In this document: one piece after another, positions 9,308 through 20,325 of the stretch | Position numbering within the stretch: position 1 is the stretch's first letter | Layout: each line of letters starts with the position of its first letter | DNA from: an uncultured Psychroserpens sp. | GTDB lineage: Bacteria; Bacteroidota; Bacteroidia; Flavobacteriales; Flavobacteriaceae | Assembly: GCF_947500255.1 (NCBI RefSeq) | Contig: NZ_CANMRL010000001.1 | Span: 1,240,001-1,304,000, forward strand | Length of the DNA: 64,000 nt | Reading direction: 5' to 3' | Program-made: the position numbers and the translations under genes | The notes under the pieces: generated by a model | Databases searched by the model: none | Told to the model about the DNA's origin: nothing | The model's input: only the letters and a program-made list of their open reading frames with translations

Positions 9308-11383
9308 CTAATCTTCAAAATCTGCGTCAGTAACTCCTGTATTAAGAATTGCTTCAACTAATTTTGATTCTACAGTTTGTGGGCCTAAAGCACCAACTTT
9401 AGTATGAGGGAACATGATTCCTTCTACTGCTTTGTAATTAGAAAATTCAGATTCTTGGTTTTGAGTTTGACCTTGGAAATTAATCACAGATACCTCTTTA
9501 ACTTTTAAACCAGATTCTACATCGTAAAACGACGTAATTGCAACTGTACTTCCTGGGATTTCTATTTTGTATGCGTCTTTCCCATTTACTTTTTCAATAC
9601 CTGAAAGTTTAGCTTTTCCAGAAGCCATAAATCCTAACTCAGGAAATACACCTATAGATGGTTTAAGATCATCTAACATCGCTTGAGGCATTGGTATTTT
9701 TTGCCCACCTTGCTTCATATACATTTCAGAATCTTTTGCAACTACAGACATCATTGGAGACCCATTCATTGAAGTCACGTTAGCAAATTTATCAGCTGTT
9801 CTCTTTTCTTCAACCAATACAGTAGCTCCCATTGCAGAAGCTTCGTATTTTAATACAACAGATGTTATTCTACTCACTTTGTCTTTACCACCAATAGCTT
9901 CAATATAATTAGCTAATACAGTGTTAGCATCCATACCCTCTGGCATCTCAACATCATAGTTAGGCTTTTCAGTAGGATTAGCATAAGCATCATAATACTT
10001 GATAGGAATTCCAGTTTTTTCAAGATTTTCTAAGACTTCACTTCCTTTTCCAACAACTATAAAACGAGCGTTTTCAGTTTTGAAATATTTATTTGCCACA
10101 CGATTAACATCATCTGCAGTAACAGCGTTGATTTTTTGTAAGTATGTTGTGTAAAAATCATCTGGAAGATCATTAAGCTTAATATTTAAAGCATAACGCG
10201 CTATGGTTTGCGGACTTTCTAAAGCCAATACAAAATCGCCAACATATTTAGCTTTTGCATTTTTAAGCATGTCTTGAGCTACAGGTTCTTTTTTAATACG
10301 ATTGATCTCCTTTAAGGTTTGAACAACAGCACTATCAGTCACCATGTTTCTCACAGCAGCACCTGCGCTAAAACGAGATGCATACTCATCTACTCCAATT
10401 CTAGAACGAGCACCATACGTATAACCATGTTCTTCACGAAGATTCATGTTTAGGTAACTATTAAACCCACCTCCTAAAATTTTATTGGCAATTAATACAG
10501 AATGGTAATCATCATCTTTCATTTCTAAATCAACGTTATTTGTCAATGAAATGTTAGATTGAACAGCATTTGGCATATCAACAAAGTTGATTTGAGTGTA
10601 CTGTGCATTAGGCGCTTCTTCAGGAACTGTATAATCTACAGCAACTGATTTATCCCATTTGCCAAAATGCTCTGTAATTTGCGTTTTAACAGTTTTAAAA
10701 TCTACATCTCCGACAACAACTAAATAGGCGTTGTTAGGATTGAAATATTGCTCATAGAACGAAACGACATCACCAAAAACAACATTACCTGCAGTTTCTT
10801 TTGTTGTGAACTCTCCATAAGGATGATTTTTACCATAAGATAATGCACCACCAACACGACTAGCAACGGCATCTACACTTTTCTCATTAGTTTTTAAACC
10901 TTCGATAAGTTTTTCTTTTTCTTTCTCGAACTCTTCTTTAGTCAATAGCGGATTAATAGCAGCATCTGCCATTAATTCTAAGATACGATCTGAATATTTA
11001 GATAGAGAACTTGCAAAAGCACCACTAAATCCAAAGTTAATGTTAGCGCCTAAGAAATCTACCTCTTCGTTAAATTCGTCTTTAGTGATATTGGTAGTTC
11101 CGTTCCCCATCATTGCACCAATTAAACTTTCAACACCTGCTTTTTCACCAACAGTCATTGGTTTATTGTCTATAGTTAATGAGTAAGATACTCTAGGCAG
11201 TTTGTGATTTTCAACCACTAAAACTGTTAATCCATTTTTTAATTTGAATTCTTCAGGTTTATCCAAAGAGATTTTTGGAGCAGGTCCTGGTTCAGGCATT
11301 TTAGATCTGTCAACTTGTGCAAATACACCAACAGACATTAAAAATGCTACTATAAATATTGATATTTTAAATTTCATTTTCAT
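9308..11383 (-). CDS. M16-family peptidase-like subunit lacking HxxEH, with extra C-terminal LolA-like domain
   Basis: M16 fold motifs (FKLKNGLTVLVVENHKLPRVS; GGGFNSYLNMNLREEHGYTYGARS); HxxEH position reads GVESLIGAM; about 200-aa C-terminal extension. Confidence 0.88.
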   Translation of the reverse strand: MKMKFKISIFIVAFLMSVGVFAQVDRSKMPEPGPAPKISLDKPEEFKLKNGLTVLVVENHKLPRVSYSLTIDNKPMTVGEKAGVESLIGAMMGNGTTNITKDEFNEEVDFLGANINFGFSGAFASSLSKYSDRILELMADAAINPLLTKEEFEKEKEKLIEGLKTNEKSVDAVASRVGGALSYGKNHPYGEFTTKETAGNVVFGDVVSFYEQYFNPNNAYLVVVGDVDFKTVKTQITEHFGKWDKSVAVDYTVPEEAPNAQYTQINFVDMPNAVQSNISLTNNVDLEMKDDDYHSVLIANKILGGGFNSYLNMNLREEHGYTYGARSRIGVDEYASRFSAGAAVRNMVTDSAVVQTLKEINRIKKEPVAQDMLKNAKAKYVGDFVLALESPQTIARYALNIKLNDLPDDFYTTYLQKINAVTADDVNRVANKYFKTENARFIVVGKGSEVLENLEKTGIPIKYYDAYANPTEKPNYDVEMPEGMDANTVLANYIEAIGGKDKVSRITSVVLKYEASAMGATVLVEEKRTADKFANVTSMNGSPMMSVVAKDSEMYMKQGGQKIPMPQAMLDDLKPSIGVFPELGFMASGKAKLSGIEKVNGKDAYKIEIPGSTVAITSFYDVESGLKVKEVSVINFQGQTQNQESEFSNYKAVEGIMFPHTKVGALGPQTVESKLVEAILNTGVTDADFED

Positions 11384-11391
11384 CTTATTTT

Positions 11392-12726
11392 TTAGTTGTC
11401 AGTTTTTTCTTTTGGTAAGTATTCTAACTCAACACGTTGGTTAGGATTCAAGTATTTTTTTACAACATCTTGAATTTCCTGTCTAGTAATTGATCTGTAG
11501 ATATCAATTTCGTTGTTGATCAAGTTAATATCTCCATATAACATATAATATCTTACCAAAGAATTAGCAATTCCTTGAACACTAGAATTAGAGTTTACAA
11601 ATCTATTTTCAAATTTATTCTGAAGTTTTTGATAGTCTTTTTCTGAAATCAATTCATTTTGCATTTTAACGATTTCTTCGTCAATTTCGGCAAGTAAAGT
11701 ATCTAAAGACGTATCGCCTAACGGAAGCCCATAAATAGCATAGATACTGTAATCCATTTGCTCGACGTTGATAGCTCCGGCTTGAAGCGCCATTTTTTGT
11801 TCATCAACTAATTTTTTATAAAGCTTAGATGTTTTACCATCACTTAAATATGCCGAAACCATATTTAAAACATAAGAATCTCTTGTACCATACCCAGGAG
11901 TTCTGTAAGCGGTTATAATACCTGGAATTTGAATATTTGGATCATAGAATTTTGCTTTGATCGTTTCTGTGATTGGCTCTTCTTTAGGGAAGGCTCTTAC
12001 AGGATCCGTTCCTTTAGGAATATCTTTAAAGTATTTGTTTACTAATTTCTTAGCTTCTTTGCTATCAATGTCACCTGCAATAACTAAAGCAGCATTGTTA
12101 GGGCCATACCATTTTTTGAAATAATTTTGAAACTCTTCTAAAGTAGAGGCGTCTAAATCTGCCATTTCACCAATATTCTTATTCTTATAAGGGTGTACTT
12201 TAAATAAGTTTTCGCTTACGGCGAATAAAAATTGCCCATAAGGCGAATTATCATAACGTAAACGTTTTTCTTCTTTTACAACTTCGTTTTGTGTGTCTAC
12301 ACCTACTTGGTCAATCACAGGGTGGAGCATACGTTCAGATTCCATCCAAAGTCCTAGTTCTAGATTATTTGATGGGAATACTTCATAATAATACGTTCTA
12401 TCAAGTGAGGTGTTAGCATTATTACTTCCTCCATTGGAAGAAACAATAGTAAACCATTCGCCTCTGTCAATATTCTTCGTTCCTTCAAATAAAAGGTGCT
12501 CAAAAAAGTGAGCAAATCCTGTACGTGGTGCTTCGGGCTTTCCTCCTAAGTCTTTTCCTCCAACATCATACATTACACCAACAGTAACTACTGGAGCGGT
12601 ATTATCTTGGTGTAAGATAACATGAAGTCCGTTATCTAAATCAAATTCTTCAAATTCAACTTTTTGAGCATTGGCAGAAAAACCAACAAGCATCAAAGAA
12701 GCTAAAAATAATAGGCATTTTTTCAT
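11392..12726 (-). CDS. M16 family zinc metallopeptidase (catalytic)
   Basis: HFFEHLLFEGT (HxxEH) active site; LDNGLHVILHQDNTAPVV. Confidence 0.93.
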   Translation of the reverse strand: MKKCLLFLASLMLVGFSANAQKVEFEEFDLDNGLHVILHQDNTAPVVTVGVMYDVGGKDLGGKPEAPRTGFAHFFEHLLFEGTKNIDRGEWFTIVSSNGGSNNANTSLDRTYYYEVFPSNNLELGLWMESERMLHPVIDQVGVDTQNEVVKEEKRLRYDNSPYGQFLFAVSENLFKVHPYKNKNIGEMADLDASTLEEFQNYFKKWYGPNNAALVIAGDIDSKEAKKLVNKYFKDIPKGTDPVRAFPKEEPITETIKAKFYDPNIQIPGIITAYRTPGYGTRDSYVLNMVSAYLSDGKTSKLYKKLVDEQKMALQAGAINVEQMDYSIYAIYGLPLGDTSLDTLLAEIDEEIVKMQNELISEKDYQKLQNKFENRFVNSNSSVQGIANSLVRYYMLYGDINLINNEIDIYRSITRQEIQDVVKKYLNPNQRVELEYLPKEKTDN

Positions 12727-12921
12727 TGTGAGTTTGTTTTAATTTTTTTTATACGTGTGATAAGTGTCTCATTTAAAAAAAATGTTACACAGTTTCCACA
12801 AAAATAGCGAATAGCAATGCTTTTTCAGTAGTTTTTGATGCAAAAAAAATCATAAAAACACCCATTTTAATCATTTTTTTTACGAACTTTAGTAATCCTA
12901 CGATTTAAAAACCAGATAGTT

Positions 12922-13377
12922 ATGAATACTTCATTCAAAGTAGCTTTACGGTATGGCATATTTATTACCATAAGTTTGATCGCTTATTTTTTAATTTTAA
13001 AGTTGTTTAACCTCCACGAAAATCCATGGTTGAGATTATTTAATGGTATAGTCATGTCTTTAGGTATTTACTATGCCATAAAGCATTATAAGTTAATTTC
13101 TAAAGATGAGTTCTCTTATATTAATGGGGCAAAAACGGGCTTAGTTACAGGGTTTGTGGCAACCGTAATATTTACTGTGTTTATGGCGATATATATGTTT
13201 CATTTGGATTTACCTTTTACTGAAAAATTGCTTGGCGACTGGTTTAATGATTATGAAGTAGGCGCTAATATTTTACTCTTTATCATCTTCATTGAAGGTT
13301 TAGCCTCGACTGTTGTATTATCTTTAGGATTTATGCAACTCTTCAAAAAAAGCTATAATATCTCTCAAAATCTATAA
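12922..13377 (+). CDS. DUF4199-type membrane protein
   Basis: 4-TM profile with YKLISKDEFSYINGAKTGLVTGF, typical of this Bacteroidota family. Confidence 0.7.
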   Translation: MNTSFKVALRYGIFITISLIAYFLILKLFNLHENPWLRLFNGIVMSLGIYYAIKHYKLISKDEFSYINGAKTGLVTGFVATVIFTVFMAIYMFHLDLPFTEKLLGDWFNDYEVGANILLFIIFIEGLASTVVLSLGFMQLFKKSYNISQNL

Positions 13378-13381
13378 AACG

Positions 13382-13412
13382 TTTGTAGATTAAGAATTTA
13401 GACGTATATTTG
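13382..13412 (+). promoter_or_regulatory. Bacteroidota-type promoter for rplU (TTTG-N19-TATATTTG)
   Basis: TTTG 13382-13385, TATATTTG 13405-13412, 43 bp before the ATG. Confidence 0.75.
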
Positions 13413-13454
13413 CACTCATTTTTTGAACAAATTAATTAATAAAAACGTTACGCT

Positions 13455-14144
13455 ATGTACGCAATTGTAGAGATAGCAGGGCATCAATTTAAAGTTGAAA
13501 AAGACCAAAAAGTTTTTGTTAACCGTTTAGCAACAGAAGAAGGTAAGAAAGTTTCTTTCGATAACGTTCTTTTAATAGGAGATGGTAACAATGTAACTTT
13601 AGGCGCCCCAGCTATAGACGGAGCACAAGTAAGTGCAAAAGTCTTAAAGCACCTTAAAGGTGATAAAGTGATAGTTTTCAAAAAGAAAAGAAGAAAAGGT
13701 TACCGTGTAAAAAATGGACACAGACAATCTTTATCTGAAATCGTAATCGAAAGCATCGTAGCTTCTGGAGCTAAAAAAGCCGCTCCAAAGAAAGAAACTA
13801 AAAAAGCTGAACCGAAAAAAGTAGAAGCAAAAGCTGCTGCTCCAAAAACAGAAGCTAAGAAAGCTGCACCAAAGGCTGCTGCTAAAAAAGCAACGGGAAA
13901 AGCTGACGATTTAAAGAAAATCGAAGGTATTGGACCAAAGATTGCTTCAACTTTAGTTGAAGGAGGAATCGCAACTTTCGCAGATTTAGCTAAAGCTAAA
14001 CCAGCTCAAATTTCTGAAATCATCGCAGGTGTTCGTGGAAACCACGTTACTGATACTTGGCCAAAGCAAGCTAAATTAGCTGCAGATGGTAAGTGGGATG
14101 AATTAAAAGCATTACAAGACGAATTAGATGGTGGTAAAGCCTAA
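13455..14144 (+). CDS. rplU: Ribosomal protein bL21 with Ala/Lys linker and C-terminal helix-hairpin-helix domain
   Basis: MYAIVEIAGHQFKVEKDQ, KRRKGYRVKNGHRQ (bL21); KKIEGIGPKIASTLVEGGIATFADLAKA (HhH). Confidence 0.95.
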   Translation: MYAIVEIAGHQFKVEKDQKVFVNRLATEEGKKVSFDNVLLIGDGNNVTLGAPAIDGAQVSAKVLKHLKGDKVIVFKKKRRKGYRVKNGHRQSLSEIVIESIVASGAKKAAPKKETKKAEPKKVEAKAAAPKTEAKKAAPKAAAKKATGKADDLKKIEGIGPKIASTLVEGGIATFADLAKAKPAQISEIIAGVRGNHVTDTWPKQAKLAADGKWDELKALQDELDGGKA

Positions 14145-14184
14145 GGCAAACCACTTAAGTATAACAATATAAAACCTTAAGACA

Positions 14185-14445
14185 ATGGCTCATAAAAAAG
14201 GAGTAGGTAGTTCTAAAAACGGTAGAGAATCAGAATCGAAACGCTTAGGTGTTAAGATTTTTGGTGGACAAGCTGCAATAGCTGGTAACATTATCGTAAG
14301 ACAAAGAGGAAATACACATCACCCAGGTGAAAATGTGTATGGCGGAAAAGACCACACTTTACATGCTAAAGTTGATGGTGTCGTAAAATTCACAAAGAAA
14401 AAAGATGGTAAGTCTTTTGTTTCTATTGAGCCGTTTGAAGCTTAA
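14185..14445 (+). CDS. rpmA: 50S ribosomal protein bL27
   Basis: [24 protein letters not shown]. Confidence 0.98.
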   Translation: MAHKKGVGSSKNGRESESKRLGVKIFGGQAAIAGNIIVRQRGNTHHPGENVYGGKDHTLHAKVDGVVKFTKKKDGKSFVSIEPFEA

Positions 14446-14466
14446 TTTGAATTTTATTTAATACTA

Positions 14467-14501
14467 TAAAAAACCCATTCTCATTGAGAATGGGTTTTTT
14501 G
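14467..14501. terminator. Intrinsic terminator after rpmA
   Basis: aaaaaacccattctca-ttgagaatgggtttttt. Confidence 0.85.
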
Positions 14502-14587
14502 TTTTTGCAATCTTAAGATGCTTATGGTTATATGAAATCTCAACCGGTCTGTAAAGTTTCACCAATTATTATTGAAGTTATAGAAGA

Positions 14588-16360
14588 CTAATCCACAATC
14601 TTCATTTTCTTCAGTAAAAAACTCGCATTCATATTTTGGCAAATCCCTTTTTTGAATTTGTAGTCAAAATAGAGCTCATCGTTCACGATTTCTGCATCAA
14701 AATAATAGTTCTTAACGTCGTCTAATTCTTCGGAAATTTCACAAAGACTTAAATCGTGCGTGGCAATAATACCTGTCGCATTTCCAGCAACTAATTTTTC
14801 AACGAATTTTCTTGAACCAATAGCTTTATCGGTACTGTTTGTTCCTTTTAAAATTTCATCTAGAATAATGAAGTAAGGTTCTTTATCAATAGCATCTACG
14901 ATAAACTTTAAACGTGTTAATTCTGAAAAAAAGTAGCTACTGTCATCTGTAAGAGAATCACTTGTTCGCATACTCGTAATGAGTTTTACAGGTGAGTATT
15001 CACTGGACTCCGCACATACTGGTAAACCTACATTAGCCATGACAATATGTAAAGATACAGTTCGTAAAAACGTGCTCTTTCCTGCCATATTTGCTCCAGT
15101 CACAATAAAAAACTCTTGATCTTTAATAATGACATCACTACTAACACGTTTAGACCTATTTAATAATGGGTGACCAAGTTGAGTCGCTTTAATCACAGAC
15201 TGCTCTTGAGTTATTTTTGGAAATACATGTTCAGGGTGATTAAAAGCGTAGCTTCCCAAGCTGTTATAGGCGTCAAAAAATGAAACGACTTCAAACCAAT
15301 CTTCTACTTTATGAGCATATGTTGAAATCCATCGTTCGACCTTATAGGCATTTTTAATATCAGATAGGAGGTAGCCATTCCCAAAAATTGCCGAAATAAG
15401 GTTATTTCTATTATCAAGTGCATCTAAGTGTTTTGAGAATTCTGAGAAAATGACAGAAGCTTTTTTGTTTTCAGATTGAATCTTTTTTTGTTTCTCCTGA
15501 AGTAACTCTGAGGTAAACGTTTTATTTTCTATCTGAAGTAATAATGAAGCATATTGTTTAAATGTATCTTTTGTTTTATCAGAATTAGAAGCAAGACTAT
15601 TGATGTTTTTTAAATACCTTCCTGTTACTACTAGACCAACAAAAATCCAATAGCCAAACACACTAATATCTAAAATCTTTAATATGGCTAGAGCCAATAA
15701 TACTATGGAAATAGACGCAAACACCCATGGAATCCATTTCATTTGCTTTGGGATATAAGTCTTATGCGTTTTTAACCAATTAATAATTGTTGATGCAGGT
15801 GTTTCGGTTATAATTAAACTTGAAGTGGCTGCATATAGTTGAATCCATTCGGGATTTTGAGACAGTTCTTTTATGGCGTCTTGGCGTTTTTCAATATTGG
15901 TAATAGTATTGGCTTTAAGGCTTTTAGCTAATTGTTGTTCGCCTTCTGAAGAACTCGTTCTATTAAGGTATTGAAAAAAAGAGCCTTTTCCGAAGAGATC
16001 AATATCTAAACTATAAAAATGCTTTGGTTCTTGAAATGTCAAACCCGGATCTCTATGATGAAAATCCCCTGATGCAATTTTTAACTCTTCTTCGTTTATT
16101 GAAACTAGTGATCTATGGAGCTGACGCTTTGCTTTTGTATCAGTATATCTAGACAAGAAAAAGATAAAAATTCCTAGTCCGATAAGACCAAAAACAGTAG
16201 CCATCTGCCAATTTGGAAACGCTATATAAACGGCACTTACAGATACAATAAAGGTTAATAAACGCAAGGTGCTCAATAAGATGATTCGCTTTTGAAGTAA
16301 AGCAGCTTCGGCCTTATGTTTTTCTAATTGAGATGTATAAAATGATGTTGGACTATTCAT
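14588..16360 (-). CDS. Membrane-anchored MutS-family ATPase
   Basis: Walker A VTGANMAGKSTFLRT, FIILDEILKGTNS, plus two pairs of predicted TM segments and no N-terminal mismatch-recognition region. Confidence 0.88.
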   Translation of the reverse strand: MNSPTSFYTSQLEKHKAEAALLQKRIILLSTLRLLTFIVSVSAVYIAFPNWQMATVFGLIGLGIFIFFLSRYTDTKAKRQLHRSLVSINEEELKIASGDFHHRDPGLTFQEPKHFYSLDIDLFGKGSFFQYLNRTSSSEGEQQLAKSLKANTITNIEKRQDAIKELSQNPEWIQLYAATSSLIITETPASTIINWLKTHKTYIPKQMKWIPWVFASISIVLLALAILKILDISVFGYWIFVGLVVTGRYLKNINSLASNSDKTKDTFKQYASLLLQIENKTFTSELLQEKQKKIQSENKKASVIFSEFSKHLDALDNRNNLISAIFGNGYLLSDIKNAYKVERWISTYAHKVEDWFEVVSFFDAYNSLGSYAFNHPEHVFPKITQEQSVIKATQLGHPLLNRSKRVSSDVIIKDQEFFIVTGANMAGKSTFLRTVSLHIVMANVGLPVCAESSEYSPVKLITSMRTSDSLTDDSSYFFSELTRLKFIVDAIDKEPYFIILDEILKGTNSTDKAIGSRKFVEKLVAGNATGIIATHDLSLCEISEELDDVKNYYFDAEIVNDELYFDYKFKKGICQNMNASFLLKKMKIVD

Positions 16361-16384
16361 AGTTTAATTTGAGGTATAAAGAAA

Positions 16385-16416
16385 CAAAAAAACCCAAGTC
16401 GTTACAACTTGGGCTA
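16385..16416 (-). terminator. Intrinsic terminator of the sdh operon
   Basis: On minus strand: gcccaagttgtaacgacttgggttttttt. Confidence 0.75.
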
Positions 16417-16444
16417 AAATATATTTAGAATTTGGTTGGTTAGT

Positions 16445-17191
16445 TTAACCTTTAAGCGATGCTTTTAAATATTCTTGGTTCATACGTGCAATATTTTCTA
16501 AAGAAATTCCTTTAGGACACTCTACTTCGCAAGCTCCAGTATTAGTACAGTTACCAAAACCTTCTTCATCCATTTGTTTTACCATATTTAATACACGATC
16601 GGTTGCTTCAACTTGACCTTGAGGTAATAAGGCAAATTGAGACACTTTTGCACCAACAAATAGCATAGCACTCGAGTTTTTACAGGTTGCTACACATGCA
16701 CCACAACCAATGCAAGTTGCTGCACTAAAGGCGTCATCTGCATCGTGTTTGTTTATAGGAATTGCATTGGCATCAATTGTATTTCCAGAGGTGTTTACAG
16801 AAATGAATCCTCCTGCATGTTGGATGCGATCAAAAGAACTTCTATCAACAATTAAATCTTTGATTACAGGAAAGGCTTTTGCTCTAAATGGTTCAATGTA
16901 AATAGTATCACCATCTTTAAATTTTCTCATGTGCAATTGACATGTTGTAATGCCTCTATCTGGTCCGTGAGCTTCTCCATTGATATATAGAGAACACATA
17001 CCACAAATTCCTTCACGACAATCGTGGTCAAAAGCCACAGGTTCATCATCTTTGGCAACCAGACTTTCATTTAAAACGTCCAGCATTTCCAAAAAAGACA
17101 TATCTGGAGAGACATCACTAATTTGATAGTCTACCATTTTCCCTTTGTCGTTGGCGTTTTTTTGACGCCATATTTTTAATGTTAAATTCAT
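16445..17191 (-). CDS. sdhB: Succinate dehydrogenase/fumarate reductase iron-sulfur subunit
   Basis: [37 protein letters not shown]. Confidence 0.96.
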   Translation of the reverse strand: MNLTLKIWRQKNANDKGKMVDYQISDVSPDMSFLEMLDVLNESLVAKDDEPVAFDHDCREGICGMCSLYINGEAHGPDRGITTCQLHMRKFKDGDTIYIEPFRAKAFPVIKDLIVDRSSFDRIQHAGGFISVNTSGNTIDANAIPINKHDADDAFSAATCIGCGACVATCKNSSAMLFVGAKVSQFALLPQGQVEATDRVLNMVKQMDEEGFGNCTNTGACEVECPKGISLENIARMNQEYLKASLKG

Positions 17192-17203
17192 AACAAGTGT
17201 TTT

Positions 17204-17566
17204 TTATTGTTCTATTCTGTGGTCTTTACCTATTTGAGAAATCTCTAAACCAGTTTTCTCAAAATCGATATCTATGCCACCAGTTTTCTTTAAGATAAAA
17301 TTTAAAAGAGAACACGCTATTATAGTAATTATAAAAACGAATATTCCCATGATAACTAACATGAAAATAATACCTAAAATTCCGCCGCCTAACATTGCTG
17401 CACCTGCTGCTAAATCATTTGAGCCACCAATTAATGATCCCAATAAAATAAAAGGAACATATATTATTAAAAGAATCAGTAGATATACTAATGTAACAAC
17501 TACTGCATATTTTACTGGATCTATTCTTTTTAATTTTAATCTTAAGGTATTAATATTGGTATTCAT
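17204..17566 (-). CDS. Small 2-TM membrane protein, DUF3566-like
   Basis: RLKLKRIDPVKYA + two long hydrophobic segments + LLNFILKKTGGIDIDFE; lies between sdhA and sdhB. Confidence 0.65.
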   Translation of the reverse strand: MNTNINTLRLKLKRIDPVKYAVVVTLVYLLILLIIYVPFILLGSLIGGSNDLAAGAAMLGGGILGIIFMLVIMGIFVFIITIIACSLLNFILKKTGGIDIDFEKTGLEISQIGKDHRIEQ

Positions 17567-17602
17567 TATTTATAGTTTAGTTGGTTAGTGTTTGATTACG
17601 TT

Positions 17603-19600
17603 TTATTTGTAACTTCTTTCTTTTACTTCAATATTTTCGTATACAAGGTCTTCTTTGTGAAGTACAGCATCTTTTGGTTCTCCTTTATATTCCCAAGCAG
17701 ACACATATTGAAATTCTTTACGACGCATGGCTTCACCTTCACCTGTTTGGTATTCTTCTCTAAAGTGCCCACCAGCAGACTCTTCTCTTAGTAAAGCATC
17801 TTTAGCAAATAACTCACCTAATTCTAAGAAATCTGCAACGCGTAATGCTTTTGCTAACTCTTCATTATATTCTTGATCTGTACCTGGTACTTTTACATTT
17901 TTCCAGAATTCAGCTCTTAACTCAGCGATTTCTGTAATGGCAGATTTTAGATCTTCGGCATTACGAGCCATTCCACATTTATTCCACATAATTTTTCCTA
18001 AACGTTTGTGGAAATGATCTACAGAATGCGTTCCGTTATTATTGATTAAATGGCTAATATTATCAATAACATTCTTTTCGGCTTCATCAAATTCTTTTGT
18101 ATCCGTAGAAATTTTCCCTGTACGAATATCATCAGCAAGATAATCACCAATAGTATAAGGCAATACAAAATAACCATCGGCTAGACCTTGCATTAATGCT
18201 GAGGCTCCAAGACGGTTAGCACCATGATCTGAGAAATTAGCTTCTCCAATGCAGTATAACCCTGGAACAGTAGTTTGTAAATTATAATCTACCCAAACAC
18301 CTCCCATAGTATAATGTACAGCAGGATAAATCATCATTGGCGTTTCGTAAGGATTTTGATCTACAATTTTTTCGTACATCTGGAATAAGTTTCCATACTT
18401 GTTCTTTACGATTTCCTGTCCTAATTTTTTAACAAGTGCCTCATCATTTTCGTCTAGACCTTTAACATGAGCTTGCTCTTTTCCGTAGCGCATAAATGCC
18501 GAAGCAAAATCCAAGTAAACAGCTTCACCAGTAGCATTTACACCATAACCAGCATCGCATCGTTCTTTAGCAGCTCTTGAGGCAACATCACGAGGCACTA
18601 AATTTCCGAAGGCAGGATAACGACGTTCTAAGTAATAATCTCTATCCTCTTCAGCTAATTGTGTCGGTTTTAATGTTCCTTCACGAATTGCCTCTACATC
18701 TTTTTTATGTTTAGGAACCCAGATCCGTCCATCATTACGTAATGACTCAGACATCAAGGTTAATTTTGATTGGTGATCTCCAGATACAGGAATGCATGTT
18801 GGGTGAATTTGAGTGTAACATGGATTAGCAAAATAAGCACCACGTTTGTGTGCTTTCCATGCGGCAGTCACATTACTTCCCATAGCATTGGTAGATAAGA
18901 AAAACACATTACCATAGCCTCCAGTACCTAATACAACAGCATGAGCCGAATGTCTTTCAATTTCTCCAGTGACTAGATTACGAGCAATAATACCTCTAGC
19001 TTTTCCATCTACAATGACCACGTCTAACATTTCATGGCGATTGTACATTTTTATTTTACCGCGACCAATTTGACGGTTCATAGCGGAATAAGCACCTAAT
19101 AATAATTGCTGCCCAGTTTGACCAGCAGCATAAAACGTTCTTGATACTAATACACCACCAAATGAGCGGTTGTCTAATAAACCACCATATTCACGAGCAA
19201 ATGGTACACCTTGTGCTACGCACTGGTCAATAATATTTGCAGATACTTCAGCTAAACGATAGACATTGGCTTCACGTGAGCGGTAATCACCACCTTTAAC
19301 AGTATCGTAAAATAGACGATAGGTAGAATCACCATCCCCTTGATAGTTTTTTGCTGCATTAATTCCTCCTTGGGCTGCAATAGAATGGGCACGTCTTGGA
19401 GAATCTTGAAAACAAAATGCTTTTACATTATAACCAAGTTCGGCAAGCGTTGCAGCAGCAGAACCTCCTGCTAAACCTGTTCCAACAACAATAACATCGA
19501 TGTTACGTTTGTTTGCTGGATTAACAAGGTCAATTGTATTTTTATGATTGGTCCACTTGTCTGCAAGTGGTCCTTTAGGTATTTTAGAATCTAAAGCCAT
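17603..19600 (-). CDS. sdhA: Succinate dehydrogenase/fumarate reductase flavoprotein subunit
   Basis: [64 protein letters not shown]. Confidence 0.97.
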   Translation of the reverse strand: MALDSKIPKGPLADKWTNHKNTIDLVNPANKRNIDVIVVGTGLAGGSAAATLAELGYNVKAFCFQDSPRRAHSIAAQGGINAAKNYQGDGDSTYRLFYDTVKGGDYRSREANVYRLAEVSANIIDQCVAQGVPFAREYGGLLDNRSFGGVLVSRTFYAAGQTGQQLLLGAYSAMNRQIGRGKIKMYNRHEMLDVVIVDGKARGIIARNLVTGEIERHSAHAVVLGTGGYGNVFFLSTNAMGSNVTAAWKAHKRGAYFANPCYTQIHPTCIPVSGDHQSKLTLMSESLRNDGRIWVPKHKKDVEAIREGTLKPTQLAEEDRDYYLERRYPAFGNLVPRDVASRAAKERCDAGYGVNATGEAVYLDFASAFMRYGKEQAHVKGLDENDEALVKKLGQEIVKNKYGNLFQMYEKIVDQNPYETPMMIYPAVHYTMGGVWVDYNLQTTVPGLYCIGEANFSDHGANRLGASALMQGLADGYFVLPYTIGDYLADDIRTGKISTDTKEFDEAEKNVIDNISHLINNNGTHSVDHFHKRLGKIMWNKCGMARNAEDLKSAITEIAELRAEFWKNVKVPGTDQEYNEELAKALRVADFLELGELFAKDALLREESAGGHFREEYQTGEGEAMRRKEFQYVSAWEYKGEPKDAVLHKEDLVYENIEVKERSYK

Positions 19601-19602
19601 AA

Positions 19603-20298
19603 TTATGATAATACATATTTAAGATGATGGTAAACAGCAATAAAAACAAATCCTAAAGGGACTAGTATAGCATAAGCTTTTCCAAATCCTTTTAATCCTT
19701 TAGTGTATTTGTTATTTGCGCCAACCGATTGAAACGCCGAATTAAAACCATGTAAAAGGTGTAGTGCTAAAAAGATAAAAGCAATAACGTATAATATCGT
19801 TCTTACATGACTGTAAAATTTATGTTGTAATTCTTCGTAGTATCTAAAACCACTATCAGCAACTTCAGGATTAATTAAACCAGACATGTCGCCATTAATA
19901 AATTTTGTGTTTATTTCTGGAAACCAGAAATCATAAAAGTGTAGTCCAATAAAAGCTAATATCGCTAACCCGCTCCAAATCATATTTCTACTCATCCAAG
20001 TTGAATTAGCAGCACCATTGTTTTTAGCATAGCTAATATTTCTAGCTTTAGTATTTTTAATTTCTAATACAAATCCCATAACAAAATGGAAAATCACACC
20101 TAAAATTAATACAGGTTGTAATGCATATTGCACTAAAGGATTGGTACCCATAAAATGTGACACTTCGTTAAATGTATCGGGATTGAATACTGAAAGAATA
20201 TTTATTGCAAAATGTTGTAAAAGGAAAAACATTAGGAAGAGTGCCGAAAGTGCCATAGCAAATTTTCTTCCAATCGACGAATTTAAAATTCCGCTCAT
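19603..20298 (-). CDS. sdhC: Succinate dehydrogenase cytochrome b558 subunit
   Basis: 5-TM protein with conserved His; first gene of the sdh operon. Confidence 0.93.
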   Translation of the reverse strand: MSGILNSSIGRKFAMALSALFLMFFLLQHFAINILSVFNPDTFNEVSHFMGTNPLVQYALQPVLILGVIFHFVMGFVLEIKNTKARNISYAKNNGAANSTWMSRNMIWSGLAILAFIGLHFYDFWFPEINTKFINGDMSGLINPEVADSGFRYYEELQHKFYSHVRTILYVIAFIFLALHLLHGFNSAFQSVGANNKYTKGLKGFGKAYAILVPLGFVFIAVYHHLKYVLS

Positions 20299-20325
20299 TA
20301 TAATTGTAGTTAATTATTTGTACTA

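Noticed and set aside
13484-13681. Antisense ORF inside rplU
   Set aside because: Shadow ORF of a conserved ribosomal protein gene
13780-13905. Possible tandem DNA repeat in rplU
   Set aside because: Explained by the low-complexity Ala/Lys linker rather than a true nucleotide repeat
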